Program-made: the position numbers and the translations under genes
Notes under the pieces: model-generated
Databases searched by the model: none
What the model saw: the letters and a program-made list of their open reading frames with translations, nothing else
Told to the model about the DNA's origin: nothing
Shown here: positions 37,184-50,352 of the stretch, in pieces
Position numbering within the stretch: position 1 is the stretch's first letter
Layout: every line of letters starts with the position of its first letter
Assembly: GCA_024305405.1 (NCBI GenBank)
Contig: JAKNDB010000085.1
Span: 1,665,001 to 1,729,000, forward strand
Direction: 5' to 3'
Length of the DNA: 64,000 bases
DNA from: Dirofilaria immitis
Lineage: Eukaryota; Nematoda; Chromadorea; Rhabditida; Onchocercidae

Positions 37184-39547
37184 TCATAACAGTTGTTTCA
37201 TCGAGCATAAACTTTTAAATAATCTTTTGCATACTGCACAACCTTTCGTGAAACAAGAATCTGTATACCAAAACATATTATCGCCATTCATATATGTACA
37301 ATATTCGATACCAATTGGAAAACCAGGGAAAAATTTTTTAAAATCTACCTTACTTCCGTCTAACCATTCAAGTTGATCGCTTGTTTGTCCACGTAAACCG
37401 ATAAAAATCCGTTCACAATTGGCTAATTCTAAAAAAAAAAGTTTATTATGACAACGTTATGCAATTATAAAAAAAAATTAACTTTTCCCGAAATCCTAAA
37501 GAAATTATATATTTTCATAATTAGAAATGTTATAAATTAATTTTATAAGCAATGACACATTTCAATACCTAACTTTTATCTTATCCATTCTCTTAATATA
37601 ATGCTTACTATCAATATATTTATTCTACATCTAAGATTTTATTGATTGATTTATTTAAATATTGAAATTAACACTTTTTACTTTTATTGAAATAATTTGA
37701 TATAATCAATAGGCATTTTTTCTTATCATTTCTGAATAATTAAGTCATGTAAAAATTGACATGTAAATAAATATTTTTAATATTTGATATGAAATGATAG
37801 TTTTATTATTAATAATTTAAAAAATCGATCCACAAAAGAAACTGAGATTAGAAATATCTATGAATAATATAGATAATTGCTATTATTAGTTACTTCAGTT
37901 CGAATAAAGCAAAAATTTCATAATTATAAAATTCTTACTGTATATAAACGAAATTCTTACCGTATACAAGTGAAATTCTTACCGTATACGAATAAATTTT
38001 CCATTTCAGAATGTATTGAAACTAAATGTGCATTTTCCTCTGCACACATTCGTTCATACCTCACTGCACTAATATTTTCACTTCGAGAAATCTCATTAAT
38101 AAACTACAATTGAAATTAAATTAAAAAGAATACGGTAATGAGCAGACGTAGAAAATGAAATAAACAAATTATATGATGAATATTTCGATGCTTCGTCGTC
38201 TTCTTCTTATTCTTCGAAAATTTAACATTTGATTCAACGAATGATAATTTTAAATTTAAATTTTTGAAAATTTAATTTATAGAAAAATTTCTATTCTGAA
38301 AAAAGAAACAGAAAACTTTAAAAGCTAACTTTATAATAAGCATTTGTTTCGTTATTGTAAACCCAACCTGGATATTGGATATCTATAAAAAATGTTTTTT
38401 TTTTTTATATATATTCTAGTATGCAATGTTAATTTCAATAAATGCAAATAAGGATATAAAACAAATGAGGATGAGGAATATATATATATGTATACAAATA
38501 CAAATAGCTGAAAAGAATTTCTATTTTTGTAGATTGATAAGATAATCACAAAAAGTTATAAAAATTGATGATTTTGATTAAAATGATAAAATTGAATTAG
38601 AACGAATTCTCTCTTTCATTTTTTTTTCTCTCCCTCTCTTTCTCTCCTTCTCTATTTCTTTTCTTTTCTATTGTTTTAAATTTTTATTAAGCTAATAATT
38701 ATTTCATAATGGATAGAATAGAAAGAAAGAATATGAAAATTTGAGATAAAAATTAAACTTACTAATAGTACATAAATTACATGTACGCTTGCATTTTTTA
38801 TCATAAATTTATGATAATCTGATTGTTTACAAAGTTTCTGAAGCATTGAGCATAATAAATAATTATTATCCATACATCCAGCATATCTACATAATCCACA
38901 ACTACCAGCACATTCAATTGCTAAAATTGCCTTAAATACGATATCTACCGTAGTACATTGACCTTTTTCGGCAATCATTCGACAATTTAAGACCGAATCT
39001 GAAAAGATAAAACTAATATTTGAAATATTCTTTAAAAAAATAAACAAATTAAAATATCATTTTTATAATTTCTTTTAATATATCATATCATAATAATGGG
39101 AATGTTAAATCATTAGATTGATTAGAAAATTTTTAATCGATAAAATTGTATTCTAGCAATTAAAAATTATAATCGTAAGAAAGTAATGAAAGAAATGTAA
39201 CAAACTAACAAACTTTTCTTATCAGCACACATGAAATCTGGATGATGACAGCAACTACGACATTGTTTTCGGCATTCTTCAACAATATGCGATTTCGCAT
39301 TCATACAACGTGCATTTATTGTTGGACTGTAAAAGCGAAAAAAGTTAAATATTCGCAAATATAATAAGTTTGATAAAAATTAAAATTTTAAAACTAACAA
39401 AGCTTCATTGTTTGGGAATGCTTGTTGACAAATTCTATCTGTTTGAATATTGGAACATTTTGTTGCAGAAAATTCATCGGAACATGGCGATATAGCTGCA
39501 TGAATTGTTGAAATATAGAAAACATTTAATAATAACCCATATGCCAT
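37184..39547 (-). CDS. Secreted ShKT plus C-type lectin domain protein
   Basis: About 300 residues in six phase-consistent exons: 39547-39399, 39326-39214, 38998-38763, 38382-38330, 38103-37983, 37428-37184. The N-terminus MAYGLLLNVFYISTIHAA is a signal peptide. Cys-rich modules follow. The clearest is ShKT-like (EKGQC ... CAGSCGLC), with a second ending CKRTCNLC. The C-terminal half is a C-type lectin fold: NAHLVSIHSEMENLFV, then IFIGLRG, LEWLDGSKVDF, EYCTYMNGDNMFWYTDSC and a final CAVCKR. The classic Glu-Pro-Asn calcium/sugar triad is not evident, so sugar binding is uncertain. One base is missing in an A6 run (T6 on + at 38794-38799) inside the second ShKT module. Nematode proteins of this kind are often secreted at the host or bacterial interface; that role is inferred. 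Confidence 0.8.
37931..37990. repeat. 22-bp triplication carrying a splice donor
   Basis: Three copies of ATTCTTACCGTATA-type units at 37931, 37953 and 37975. On the minus strand each contains GTAAGAAT. The copy at 37975 supplies the donor of exon 5 of the ShKT/lectin gene. Confidence 0.8.
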
Positions 39548-40279
39548 TATGTAATTTATTACGATAAATTCTATAAATTAAATTAATAAGAAAGATTATT
39601 TCCTTTAAAAGATAATTAATAGAATATGAATATTATATATTAATTAATTAATTAACTTATTTATTTACGATATGAATATAATATATTAATTAATTAATTA
39701 ATTAATTTACGATATTAATTATTATAAACATTTAAAAAATATTTATATTAAATTTGAAAGAAAGAAAAATTACATTTGACATGAAAAGAAAAGAATGTTT
39801 ATAATTGAATTGAATGCTATTCAATAATAACATTTATTGCCTATAAAATATCAAAAGGAAAAATAAGAAAAAAGGAATCGTTGAACTCATAAAATATAAT
39901 GGCAAAATAAGGGACAATGAACTCAACAAAACTATTTTCCGACATTTAATTTAACAGTTTTTTTTCTATTTAAATAAAATTCGTCAATTTGAGAAACTTT
40001 TCTTTTGATTTATTCTTAACAGTGATAGTAATGTTGATAATAATGATGATAATAATAGTGATAATGAAAGTGAGATGCTAACGTTGTGACAATAAAGCTT
40101 TTGAAATCAATTATCAATTCTTATCATGATCATAATTTATACATGATTTCTTGGGGAGCATTTCTCATGGAGCATATTAGTTGCACAGTGGCCCATCGTT
40201 GTCTTTAAACAATCCGCTAAAGTATTTTGACTGAAATGTTGAAATTTTTTCTTTAATCATTGCTTCATCTTCTAGCTTG
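39548..40279. other. Divergent intergenic region, ShKT/lectin gene and DCAF13
   Basis: Holds the upstream regions of both genes. TTAA/ATTA runs lie at 39640-39720. A TTCTAG acceptor at 40271-40275, four bases before the DCAF13 ATG, could accept a spliced leader. Confidence 0.4.
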
Positions 40280-43200
40280 ATGAGGGTAAAAGTATTATCA
40301 CGGAATCCTATTGATTATCAGCGAGAAACAAAAAATGATATTTACAAAGGTGAGTATGTTTTTGTCTTCCTCTTCGTTTGTTTGTAATTTCTAATTAATG
40401 ATAATCTGAATATCGTAAATGGTTACTAGAAGTCAAATAATAGAAATAAGTATTATCTGCATAAATACCATAACTTCAAATAATAGAAATAAGTATTATC
40501 TGCATAAATACTATAACTAAGTATTAATTAGATAGATGCGGTAAACAAATATTATCAGTTCAATATTAATTACAGCACTCTTACGCTAGTTAAATCATAA
40601 AATTAAAGAGGTTATAATATTTAATTATTCAGCTGATCTCTTTTATAATTCATATATGATATTTGCAAATTTAAAATTTCAGCTCCTCGGAGCTTCAAAT
40701 TGCCGGAGGACCCGTTTCAGGTTCAAGTGGAATACACACGAGCTCTGAATGCCGCTAAACTAAATAGGTGAATGGAATATCAATTAACTGTAACTGATTT
40801 CTGTCTATACATATGCATTTTCTCTAACATTTCAAAGATCGGTTTTTTCGTGGAATGATCTGTCCAATAAAAAATGATACACGTTAAAGTTACAAAATAT
40901 TATTTCTCGTTTCAGTAGATTAGATAATCTTTTGTGTCGAGAATAATATTCTTTGGGAGTTCTTTTTTTGCACCCAAAATAATAGGTAAGACATTTAGCG
41001 GAGCAATCAGTAGTAAAAAATTTATTTTTATTTTGAGTTTTTACATAATGAATAGTTCTTATGTGTATTGGATGCCATCTGATATCTAAATAAAGCTCTA
41101 GTAATTGTTTTTAGGGTCTTTGCAAAACCATTCATTTCAAGTTTAGATGGTCACAATGACGGTGTTTCAGTGCTTTGCAAACATCCTCTCAGGTTTGTCT
41201 TATTTTTTTCCGAATAATGGAGCATGGTTTGATTAATTAGATCAGTTTAGTAGCACTTTTGCAAGTTCCAAGAATAATCCGCTGTATTTTAGATTACCAG
41301 TGATTTTCTCCGGTGGTCGAGATGGCCAGGTACGAATATGGAACTTGCCACTTCATAAATGTTTGGCAACAATACAAGCACATAGTGGGCCTATTAATGG
41401 TAAAATTTTAGAGTTCAAAGAGTAGCTGCTTCATAAATTGTATTTTTTTTCGAAAGAATATATTTGGAAAAAATTATGAAGGATGGGAAAATAAAAAAAA
41501 ATTATGAAGGATGAGAAATAGAAAAATAATAGATTGTTCTTTTGTCCTTAATAATTTTCAATTTAAGGGATTTCGTGTGATAATCTTTTGGGTGAAACCT
41601 TCGTAACTGTTGGACATGATTCCCAGCTGAAACACTGGCGTTGTCCAGATCCAGTTGAAGGCGATCTCTCAGAACCTATGCATTCAATACCCTTAATGGT
41701 GTTGCTCATGCGGTGTCACATATTGTGAATAGTGCTGATTACGTTACATGCGGTGAGGGTATCCATGTATGGAATAAATTAAGGTAAGTCGAACAAGTGC
41801 TAGAAATTCTCTCTGTTTCTTGTGATTTATTGAAGATATTGAATATTTTCACCAAAAAATCTGTGCTTCAGAGATTCGCCGATCCGAATATATAACTTGG
41901 GCGTTGATTCAGTTTACACAGTCAAATGCAATCCTGTCGAACCAGATATCATAGTGGGTTGTGGTAGTGATCGGACGATTGCATTACTAGATACAAGGCA
42001 GAAATGTCCATTGAAAAAGTTAGTCTTTTTAAATTTGATTGCCATGGTTGAATTTATACAGTTTTGACGAAATTTCAGCGAAATTCACTGACTTCAAATT
42101 TCATTTTTCAACGAAACTTATTTTGCTTTCTAAAAAGATGTTTTATTCAGGTGACGATGAAATTGCGTCCAAATGCAGTTAGCTGGAATCCAATGGAAGC
42201 TTTTACATTTACGGCTGCAAACGAAGATTACAAGTACAATCAGCCTTCATATTTTAGTTTCGTTATCATTGTTATAAATAATGAAACTGTTTTAAATTCA
42301 ACTGTTTCAGAACTCACCAATTTTTATTTGGACTCATTTTCCAGTTTATATACGTTTGATATCCGCAAGCTGACTGATCCTCGACGCGTATATAAGGGTC
42401 ACACGAATGCAGTGATGGATGTTGATTATTCACCTACAGGAACTGAATTTGTTTCTGGAAGCTACGATCGCTCTTTAAGGATATTTCCTGTTGAATCCTT
42501 TAGTAGTAGGTATGTTTTATTTGTGGTTCTTTTATTCATTCTTTCTGTTCAAAAATTCTAGAACTTAGTTATTACAGTTGCGGTCAATACTGAATGAGAC
42601 TGTAGTCAGCGAATTTTTTAAGGGAAATATATCACACCAAACGAATGCAGCAGGTGCTTTCTGTGTTGTGGTCACTAGATAATAAATTCGTGTTATCTGG
42701 CTCCGATGAAATGAACATCCGCTTATGGAAAGCGAATGCGAGTGAGAAGTTAGGACCGGTATATGTTTTACTGATGCAATTTTTTTGTTTGATCAGTTTT
42801 ACATGCGTTGAAGTTATTTTGATTTTTTGCAAACGTTTTAAAACTTTTGCAGTTCTGATTAATTCATTTTCATTATAATTAATTTCATTTCAGTTACATC
42901 GCCGTGAACGTGCGGCACTTAATTACAATGCGCGATTATTGGAAGTTTATGGTGAACATCCTGAAATTAGGCGAATTGTAAAACGTCGTTTCGTCCCGCG
43001 ATCGATATACACGTATGTTTTTTTCTTTCTATCAAATATCATAGTACGTTTACACTATGATACGTAATTCTATTTATCAGAAAAATACGTGACTTTTGAG
43101 GGATTTATCAGCTCATAACTTTCTGGAGAAATTCTAAAGTTAACATTCAAATTTTTATTTTTATTATTTCATCAAAGATTCTCTTTTTTAGAGCTACAAA

Positions 43201-43312
43201 GGAGCACAGGGCAATAAGCTTGTCGCAACGGCGCAAAGAAGAAAACAGAAGAAAACATTCGAAACCTGGTGCTGTTCCACATGTTCCGGAGCAATTGAAA
43301 CATATGGCATAG
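40280..43312 (+). CDS. dcaf13: DCAF13 / SOF1, WD40 protein of the small-subunit processome
   Basis: Nucleolar WD-repeat protein needed for 18S rRNA maturation (SOF1/WDSOF1 family); in animals also a DDB1-CUL4 receptor. Exons: 40280-40349, 40683-40767, 41115-41192, 41293-41399, 41568-41783, 41872-42018, 42151-42233, 42345-42509, 42623-42758, 42894-43012, 43192-43312. Family signatures in order: start RVKVLSRNP, LDGHNDGVSVL, GGRDGQVRIWN, WNPMEAFTFTAANEDY, DVDYSPTGTEFVSGSYDRS, and SGSDEMNIRLWKANASEKLG. The basic SOF1 tail ends RKHSKPGAVP. About 440 residues, the usual family length. Two one-base losses interrupt the frame as assembled: near 41684-41688 and in the A5 run at 42014-42018. Both repair to the conserved family sequence, so they look like assembly errors. 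Convergent with the kinase gene downstream. Confidence 0.93.
40433..40518. repeat. 43-bp tandem duplication in DCAF13 intron 1
   Basis: TCAAATAATAGAAATAAGTA starts at 40433 and again at 40476; the copies differ at one base. Confidence 0.9.
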
Positions 43313-44001
43313 GAATCTATTGCATTACGATCGTGAATTTGTATTAAAAATTATTAAGGTTTTTTAAAAAGTATTTACATGAATTGTTAAGAAATCACTT
43401 TAGGGAAGTGATGAAAATATATAATTGAGGAAGAGGATAACAGAATTTTTGCAAGTTTGGACAAAATTTATAAATTTGACTGTATTTGTTTCACTAATTA
43501 TCTCGGACAATTAACTTTTTATTTAAAAAAAATGAATTTTTTCTATTTCTCATCCATTAAATAAGGCTAACTGTTCTGTATGTTTCATGTGTAGTGAGTG
43601 TCCACTCATTTTTACTATTTTTGTTTTTACTCTTCGAAAGAATTGTTGTTGAGCTTGATAATTCTTCTATAAATTTTGTTAAAATTTTTTACAACTACTA
43701 GCCTTTTGATACGATGTGAACTAGAAAGTATGAAATATGTATCTATATAAACATCTGCTAAACAATTAGCATAAACTAAAAAAAGATTAAACTTCGTCGC
43801 AACTGGCATTGATAATTTCTGCTATCATGTGATAATATAAAGTTGAAATTTACAGTCATGTGCAATATAATATTTAATTCCAAAGGTCAATGACTGGTAC
43901 GATATAAGATTACAGAAGTATAACATATATGAATCATACTTCACTATTATAAATTATGGAATGTGATTTTTGTGATAAAATATGACATTTTTGGCTATTA
44001 G
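43313..44001. other. Convergent 3' flanks of DCAF13 and the kinase gene
   Basis: AT-rich, no exon recognised on either strand. Presumably holds both 3' UTRs. Confidence 0.4.
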
Positions 44002-46224
44002 CTATTTAATACAACCCGAAAATTCATTCTTCATTTTCTTCTCCTGAAGAGGCTTATTAGCTAAATCAGATTCGTCATATTGGTCAATCATAGTAATTTT
44101 TCGCAGCATTTCCGGATCTTCCTGCCATTCAAATGGTTTGGTTTTGTCAATCTAAATTTTAATTTAAAAAGAAAGAAAATAATATTCTCAACTGAACGGC
44201 ATGTTTGTGCCTATAAATTCCATGTCTGAAATATTTCGAATCTCGGAAATCCACTGCTTTAATGCTAAAAATTTGTTTACCTTTAAACGATCCATAGCTT
44301 GATTGATAACTGCATGTATGACACGATACCTTGGACGAGCATTGAATCTAAACTTTTTTTGGATTTTTAGCATACTATTAGGAAAAAAAACTTCAGGAAA
44401 GTTAAAAAAGATTTTTTTCGACATGAAATAGAAAAATCTGAACAATACGCAGTTTGATCGATTATATCAAAAATTTTCTCAAATTCTGATGGAGAATCGC
44501 CTAGAAGTAGTTTTCGGCCAGGACCACGTATGAATTTTTCCATTCACCAACTAATAGATACTCTTTTTGGGATCATGTATGATCCATGGTAAGCTTCCTA
44601 AATATTCATTTTAGTAAATATTCAATATTTATTTCGACGAGACTAAAATCAATAATTTTTCATAGGAGCTGATAGAAATAAATTTTTTGCTGATGCAATC
44701 AATAATAATTGATAATTTTTTAAACTTTGACAACTATCAATCTTTTTTTTTTTGTTTTGGTTTTTTCAATTTTTCTTTATTAATCAAAAAATTAGAAAAT
44801 CTAAGAAACAAATATCCAAATATGCAATAAAAGAGATATCATAGAAGTTTACTTACCGACAATCATTTCAATGATCATATAGAACCATGATTCTAGATCA
44901 TCTTTTCGACATTGTTCCGAAAAATTATGTGCATTCAACGGCGCATAATATATTGTACCCATTAAACTGGCCGCATTTCGTCGTTCAACAAATGTACCAT
45001 TTTCACGACTGCAATTAATTTTTACACAGTTTTTATTTCTGAGCATTGTTGTTAATAAATGAAGTGAAGTATATTGAATTGAACTAATAAAGCATAAAGA
45101 TGAAAGGAGTAATTATCAATGAAATTAAAGTATCTTTCATGTTTCTTCTATTATTTAACTAACATGAATCTTCGAGCAAAACCAAAATCAAGCATGTAAA
45201 TTAATCCCATATTTTTCTTTCCAATACAAAAATTATTTGCTTTAACATCGCGACAAAGCCAACCGCTATCATGAAGTGCTTCAATACGTTTCAATGTTTG
45301 AGATGCAACTCTAAGTGATGTCGAGAGACTGAATCTGAAATTCAAATTCAAAAAAAATCAAGATCAAAATAAATGATTTTTTGTTCAGCTCTATAAGCGA
45401 TTCAAATATCAAGAATGATTAATTCGTAAAAAATATGATATTGTAAAGAAAGTCTGATCTTTTTCTTTTTATGAATTCAATTTTAAGATGTTATTTGTTT
45501 TTAAAAATTCAAATGAATTGATAATGAAATAAATAACTTTCCCAACTGATTAAGAATATATCAAAAAAGTTTTTAATATGGATTAAAATTTTCAATTAAC
45601 TTTTTGTTGGTATCAAACGTCTTAGACGTTGTAAATCAGGACCGACCAATTCCATAATGATGTATTTGTACAGTGTTGTTTTACCAGCAGCAATTAAACG
45701 TGGAAATCCCGCGGTAATATTCTGATGATTAAGTTGCTTTAGTACTAATGCATCTAATTTTAATACAGGTCTATAATAATGAAAGTATTATTTTTCTTTA
45801 TATATATTTAAATAAACATTAAAATTAGAGTACCATGAAAAAGTAAGTTTAGTTGATGATGTAATTTATAAACAAATAAGATAATCAAAAGTTTTTTTAT
45901 TCAAGAAGAAGGATGAAATATTCCACATATAATTGTAATAGATATCTCAATTTTAATTATTTAAATACTCAAAATAGTCGTAGTATTTGATAATATTCTT
46001 TTACTCTATCTATTATAAGATAGTTCACGAAATAATGTGAAAAACTTTGACCTTTTTGATCCAGTTGTTCGCTCAATTTTCATCGCATATTGTATACAAC
46101 CTTCGCTGATGGTGTAAACTTTACTAAAAGGTCCATCGTAGAGTTCGGATTCGACATGATACTGTTTCCCCTTCAATTTGATCTCCGAACCAATAGCTAA
46201 CATATCATTAACCTCACTTTCCAT
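44002..46224 (-). CDS. Tau-tubulin-kinase-like protein kinase (casein kinase 1 group, worm TTBK-like)
   Basis: Predicted Ser/Thr kinase of about 350 residues. Exons: 46224-46052, 45770-45601, 45334-45164, 45038-44857, 44597-44449, 44347-44281, 44151-44002. Domain order: glycine-loop region LYDGPFSKVYTI, Lys in YAMKIE, hinge IIMELVGPDLQRLR, FSLSTSLRVASQTL, catalytic loop LCRDVKANNFCIG, LDFGFARRF, then the CK1-group GTIYYAPLNAH and DDLESWFY. The catalytic HRD motif reads CRD; the Asp and the following Lys and Asn remain, so activity is plausible. The glycine loop is poor in glycine. Frame is lost three times at five-base A runs (coding strand), seen on + as T5 at 45601-45605, 44564-44568 and 44535-44539. 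Each repairs to family-like sequence and restores all exon phases. Nematodes carry large expansions of this kinase group, many sperm-expressed; that is only context. Confidence 0.85.
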
Positions 46225-46958
46225 TAATATTAAAATGTGTTATGGTATTCAATGGCTATAAGCGACCATTCAGGATGAACATAAATAATCAAAATGATTG
46301 ATTCAGCAAATTTAGCATTTTAAAACTTTTGGACCTAGAAATGCTATGCAAAGTAACTAATTCATCATTCCTTGTGAAAATCAATGTTAAATGTTTTTAA
46401 GTATTTCAGAACTCAAGAGAATGTGTTATTCAATTGATTAAATCACAAGAATGATTCAGTCAGATAGAGACACTAATCCGATTTCCGGTCAGCTCAAAAG
46501 AAGAAAGTTTAAAGTGTCTAATAAATGCTATGCGTCACAGAACAATAAAAATCAATACATTCTAATGATTTGTTTGAAAAATGTGCTAACAAACAGAAGC
46601 ATTACATTTTGAAGTTGGGTAACTGATACTTAGAATTTGCAAGATATGAATATGCATCAACTAAAAGTTCAAACAAAAATTTATTTTTGAAAAATAACGA
46701 TTAACATTCAAGAGCAATTTCTGAATAAAGCCTCAAGCAATAGGTCTGAATATTTCTTTTAAAAAGTAATGACTGGTATGAAGAATTCAAACAGGATGAA
46801 AAAAATCGGTCAGCTGGTTCAATTTTCAGCTTAACAAAAATTTTTGAAATAAAAGTTAAATGACTAATAAAAAAAATGATCCGTTGCATTTATCGTTAAA
46901 TCATCAGCTTCATAATTTTTAGCAGTCAACAAACAATGGGAATAGTTTTTGTCGAGAT
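46225..46958. other. Gap between CCT2 3' end and kinase 5' end
   Basis: Both flanking genes run on the minus strand. The open frame at 46701-46889 (-) has no splice context or family resemblance. Nothing else seen. Confidence 0.4.
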
Positions 46959-49900
46959 TTAACAAGGTCTACGATCGCGTGCTCGTTGTCGTGGTGCGCT
47001 TTTAATGATGTTATCCACACGAAGAATCTGAAATTATGAAGAACTTCCTTTTTATTTCAAAAAGTTCACTACTTTAATAGAGCTTAAAATTCAAACATTT
47101 GCTCTTTGTGAATACTCACTAACAAAAGATGTTATAATATGTTGTCCTTTCGAAAGAGTAAGAATTCAAACATCCTACCTGCTCAGCCGCTTCCGCTGCA
47201 CTCGAAACCATGCACAACTTTACACTGAACGACTCAATTAGGCCTTTTTAATAACATCCGTTGGCTCGCCTTCTTCAATATCTAAAAATTTATATGATAA
47301 ATATGAGCTGTAACTATCCATTAACTGCCAAAAGCTAAAATATATCAGAATAAATATTCAAAATATCTATACATACATATTATTCTTCAAACAATTGATA
47401 ATTTATTTGACAAATAGAAAAATCAAACTTATCCTACCACGTATTTAATTATAATCTTCAGATATATCCAAAAATTAAAACCTGTTCTTTTTCACGCATA
47501 ATCAAGACAAAGACAAACTAACCAATTCCCATGGAATGATTGCCATTGCTATGGTAAGCACGTAATTTCGATACAATTTCTGCACTGTCTAATCCAGCAT
47601 TATCGCAAATATAAATTGGTAATTGTGCCAGTGCACGAGCAAATGCCTCAACAGCAAGCGACTCTTTCCCAGCAATCTTAATTTGAGAGATAAGAAGCAT
47701 TTGAAACAATAGTCAAAATCATCCATAATTATGAAATCACTAGTTCGAATCTTGATCAACTGATTTAATATCAATATTATTATTAATACCTTTTGACTTT
47801 CGGACATCGCTGCAGTGCTCATCAAGATTTCAGATGCTCCAGCACCAGCAACAGTACGTGCTTCTTTAACGTGAGTCACTAAAACACACAACGCGTCATG
47901 AAGTGATCGTTCTGCTTCATCAAGAATTTGTTGTGTAGAACCACGAACAACAATACTACATGCCTCGCCTGAAAACAGCAATATATAGTTTAACAAGTTA
48001 CAAATTAATCTTTAATTTAATCTAAAGCATTCTCAAAAACCTGTTTAAAAATAAAAGATTCTAGTTATTTACAAAAATTATTTGAAAAATTTAGAATATT
48101 TCACAAGAATCATACCAATAGGAACACCAGAAAACCGCAGCAATCGATCTTCGGCAATCATAACTTCCTCGATCAGCTTACAGGAACCAAGTTTAACTAT
48201 TTCAGGTGAATCAAATGTTGACACAATTTCACCACCTATAAAAAGTAATACAGAAGACCTTAAATGTTGATAAAAATAAGGTCTGCTAATTAGTAAGAGA
48301 AAAAATAAATACCAAGAACAAGAGCAAGTCTTTCGATTCCCTCAAAGTCCGCATGCTCAATTGCCATAATACCTGCATCAGCAAACAACTGCTCTGGATA
48401 GTTATAAATCAATTGGCGATTGATAAATACGTTAATTTTGTGCGCTATGATTTTATTTACCTGCAACAAATTTAATTTGATCATTTAAATTAAAACTCGC
48501 AAAAACAGAATGTTTAATTTATAAATTAACCTTATCTTTCATTTTTGTTTTTCAGCAACTTCCAGTTCAGCAACTTTGGCTACAGAATCCACACGGACTC
48601 TTGAACCGAACACTTTTACCTGGAAATTAAGTAACTCCTTTCAGCAGAATTATACAGATTTTTAAAAACGAAAACAAAGTCTCAGATAAATTTAAATACA
48701 GCAAATTCCATTGGTAAATGACCAGCACCATTCTATAAACTAGAGTTGCAAAAACTAGATCAATATAAAGATAATTTAAGCAAACAGGAAAAAATTCCAA
48801 CTAAATCATAAACAATCGTAACTTAGCACCTTATTGGACAGTTTCTGTAATATCAACTGTCAAATTGCAGTTTGAAACCACAAAATTTTTTATTAATCAA
48901 TGCGTGAACAAACCTTGTCGGTATCCATCGGTGTGTTAGCAATCAGAATTTTTGCATTTTCAACTTTTTTGGTTGGTACATGCCCGGACGTTTCTCAAGC
49001 AAAAATCCTTAAAATCAGAAATGAACCGTATGAAGCAAAATTATAATAATTGAATAGAAAATATTAGAAAATATGCATGTTACTTCTGCTGAACAATTAC
49101 TGTTATCTTTAATATTAAAATAAACATGTGGAGAAGTATACGATCTACCAAGAGAATCGACCTCGTAGATAAAGTTATCAGCAAGGGTCTGATCTTGGAT
49201 AAATACTGAAATGCATTGAGTGCTAAAACAGTTCAATTCCTTAATATCTAAAATATTTCTTTTCTCATCAAATTTTTTACTCTAACCTTCATCGAGATAA
49301 CTGTCATCCATTGAACCACCTAGCTTTTTGATAATTTGAATTGATTCCAGACATCCAGAACCTTTCAAACGCAATACAGCATTGACGGCAAGCTGAGCGA
49401 AATGTTCCTTATGCTGCGCCAAAATTTTGGAGCCTAATGTTGTTCGAGCTATTTTCAATAAATCATCACGCATATCTGTTGGACTTGAAGTTTTCGCCGA
49501 TGCTCGAAGAGCATCTTGAGCTATTTTTAAAGCCCGACGATAGCCAGCAATAATTATTTGCGGATGAATGCGGGCAGCAATCAATCGTTCAGCTTCTTTC
49601 AATAGCTCAGCAGCAAGAACGCTCACTGATGTTGTTCCATCGCCCACTTCCGAATCTTGTGTCATCGAGATTTCTAAACAAGCTTAATAAAAGAAGTAGC
49701 GAAATAATTAATTCAAAGAAAAATTAATGAATAATTGTGATTGAAATTTCGAGTCTTCTTTTCAGTCAGGGACTGCTGCATCATGATGCTTAATAGTCAT
49801 TATCTTATCAGAATTGCTATCTGAAATGAATAGTACTCTGAAACTTAATTCTCATCACAATTTCTTACCGACAAGAACTTTCGCAGCCGGATTGTCAACG

Positions 49901-50352
49901 CCAATGGATTTCAAAATAGTAGCCCCATCATTTGTTACTTGTACTTGCTGTGAATCACCTTCACCGCACAATAAAATTTTATCCTTAAAGAAATAATCCT
50001 GGAAATCTGGATTTACGAAAGCATGAAGAAAATACATACTACGAAAACATGACACATTATCAGTGTGAAGGATAAGTTATAGAAGAGGTCAATATATACT
50101 CACACAATCTCAAAATCATCATCATATACGGTCCTCATGCATTAGTACGTATAAAAGTAAACAAACTTTTTCAAAATATAACAAACGGTCTACCAATTTA
50201 TGTGAAAGAAGGAAGGAACTTACCATTCCTTTCGGTCCTAGCGTAGATTTAACTAAATCACCAATAGCGATAGCACCTACAAATGATGATAAACGTGCTC
50301 CTTCACCCCGTTCTTCCTGAGCATTTTGTTTTAATATCTGCACTGGAAGCAT
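46959..50352 (-). CDS. cct-2: CCT2, T-complex protein 1 subunit beta (TRiC/CCT chaperonin)
   Basis: ATP-dependent cytosolic chaperonin subunit that folds actin, tubulin and WD40 proteins. Exons: 50352-50224, 49983-49869, 49673-49287, 49007-48914, 48619-48531, 48460-48313, 48235-48116, 47968-47790, 47676-47523, 47281-47179, 47027-46959. Beta-subunit landmarks in order: [40 protein letters not shown], the ATPase motif [81 protein letters not shown] and the C-terminal RVDNIIK. Length about 530, as expected. Three one-base losses break frame: A6 in exon 4 (T6 on + at 48965-48970), A5 in exon 5 (48542-48546) and A5 in exon 10 (47245-47249). All repair to the conserved sequence and restore exon phase. 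An acceptor-like TTCCAG just upstream of the ATG may take a spliced leader. Confidence 0.95.

Noticed and set aside
41568..48970. Programmed ribosomal frameshifting in DCAF13, the kinase and CCT2
   Set aside because: No slippery heptamer or downstream structure is shared, several sites would be needed per gene, and these genes are not known to use it.
49015..49236. Minus-strand open frame inside CCT2
   Set aside because: It lies in an intron between exons that join in phase without it, and does not match the chaperonin.
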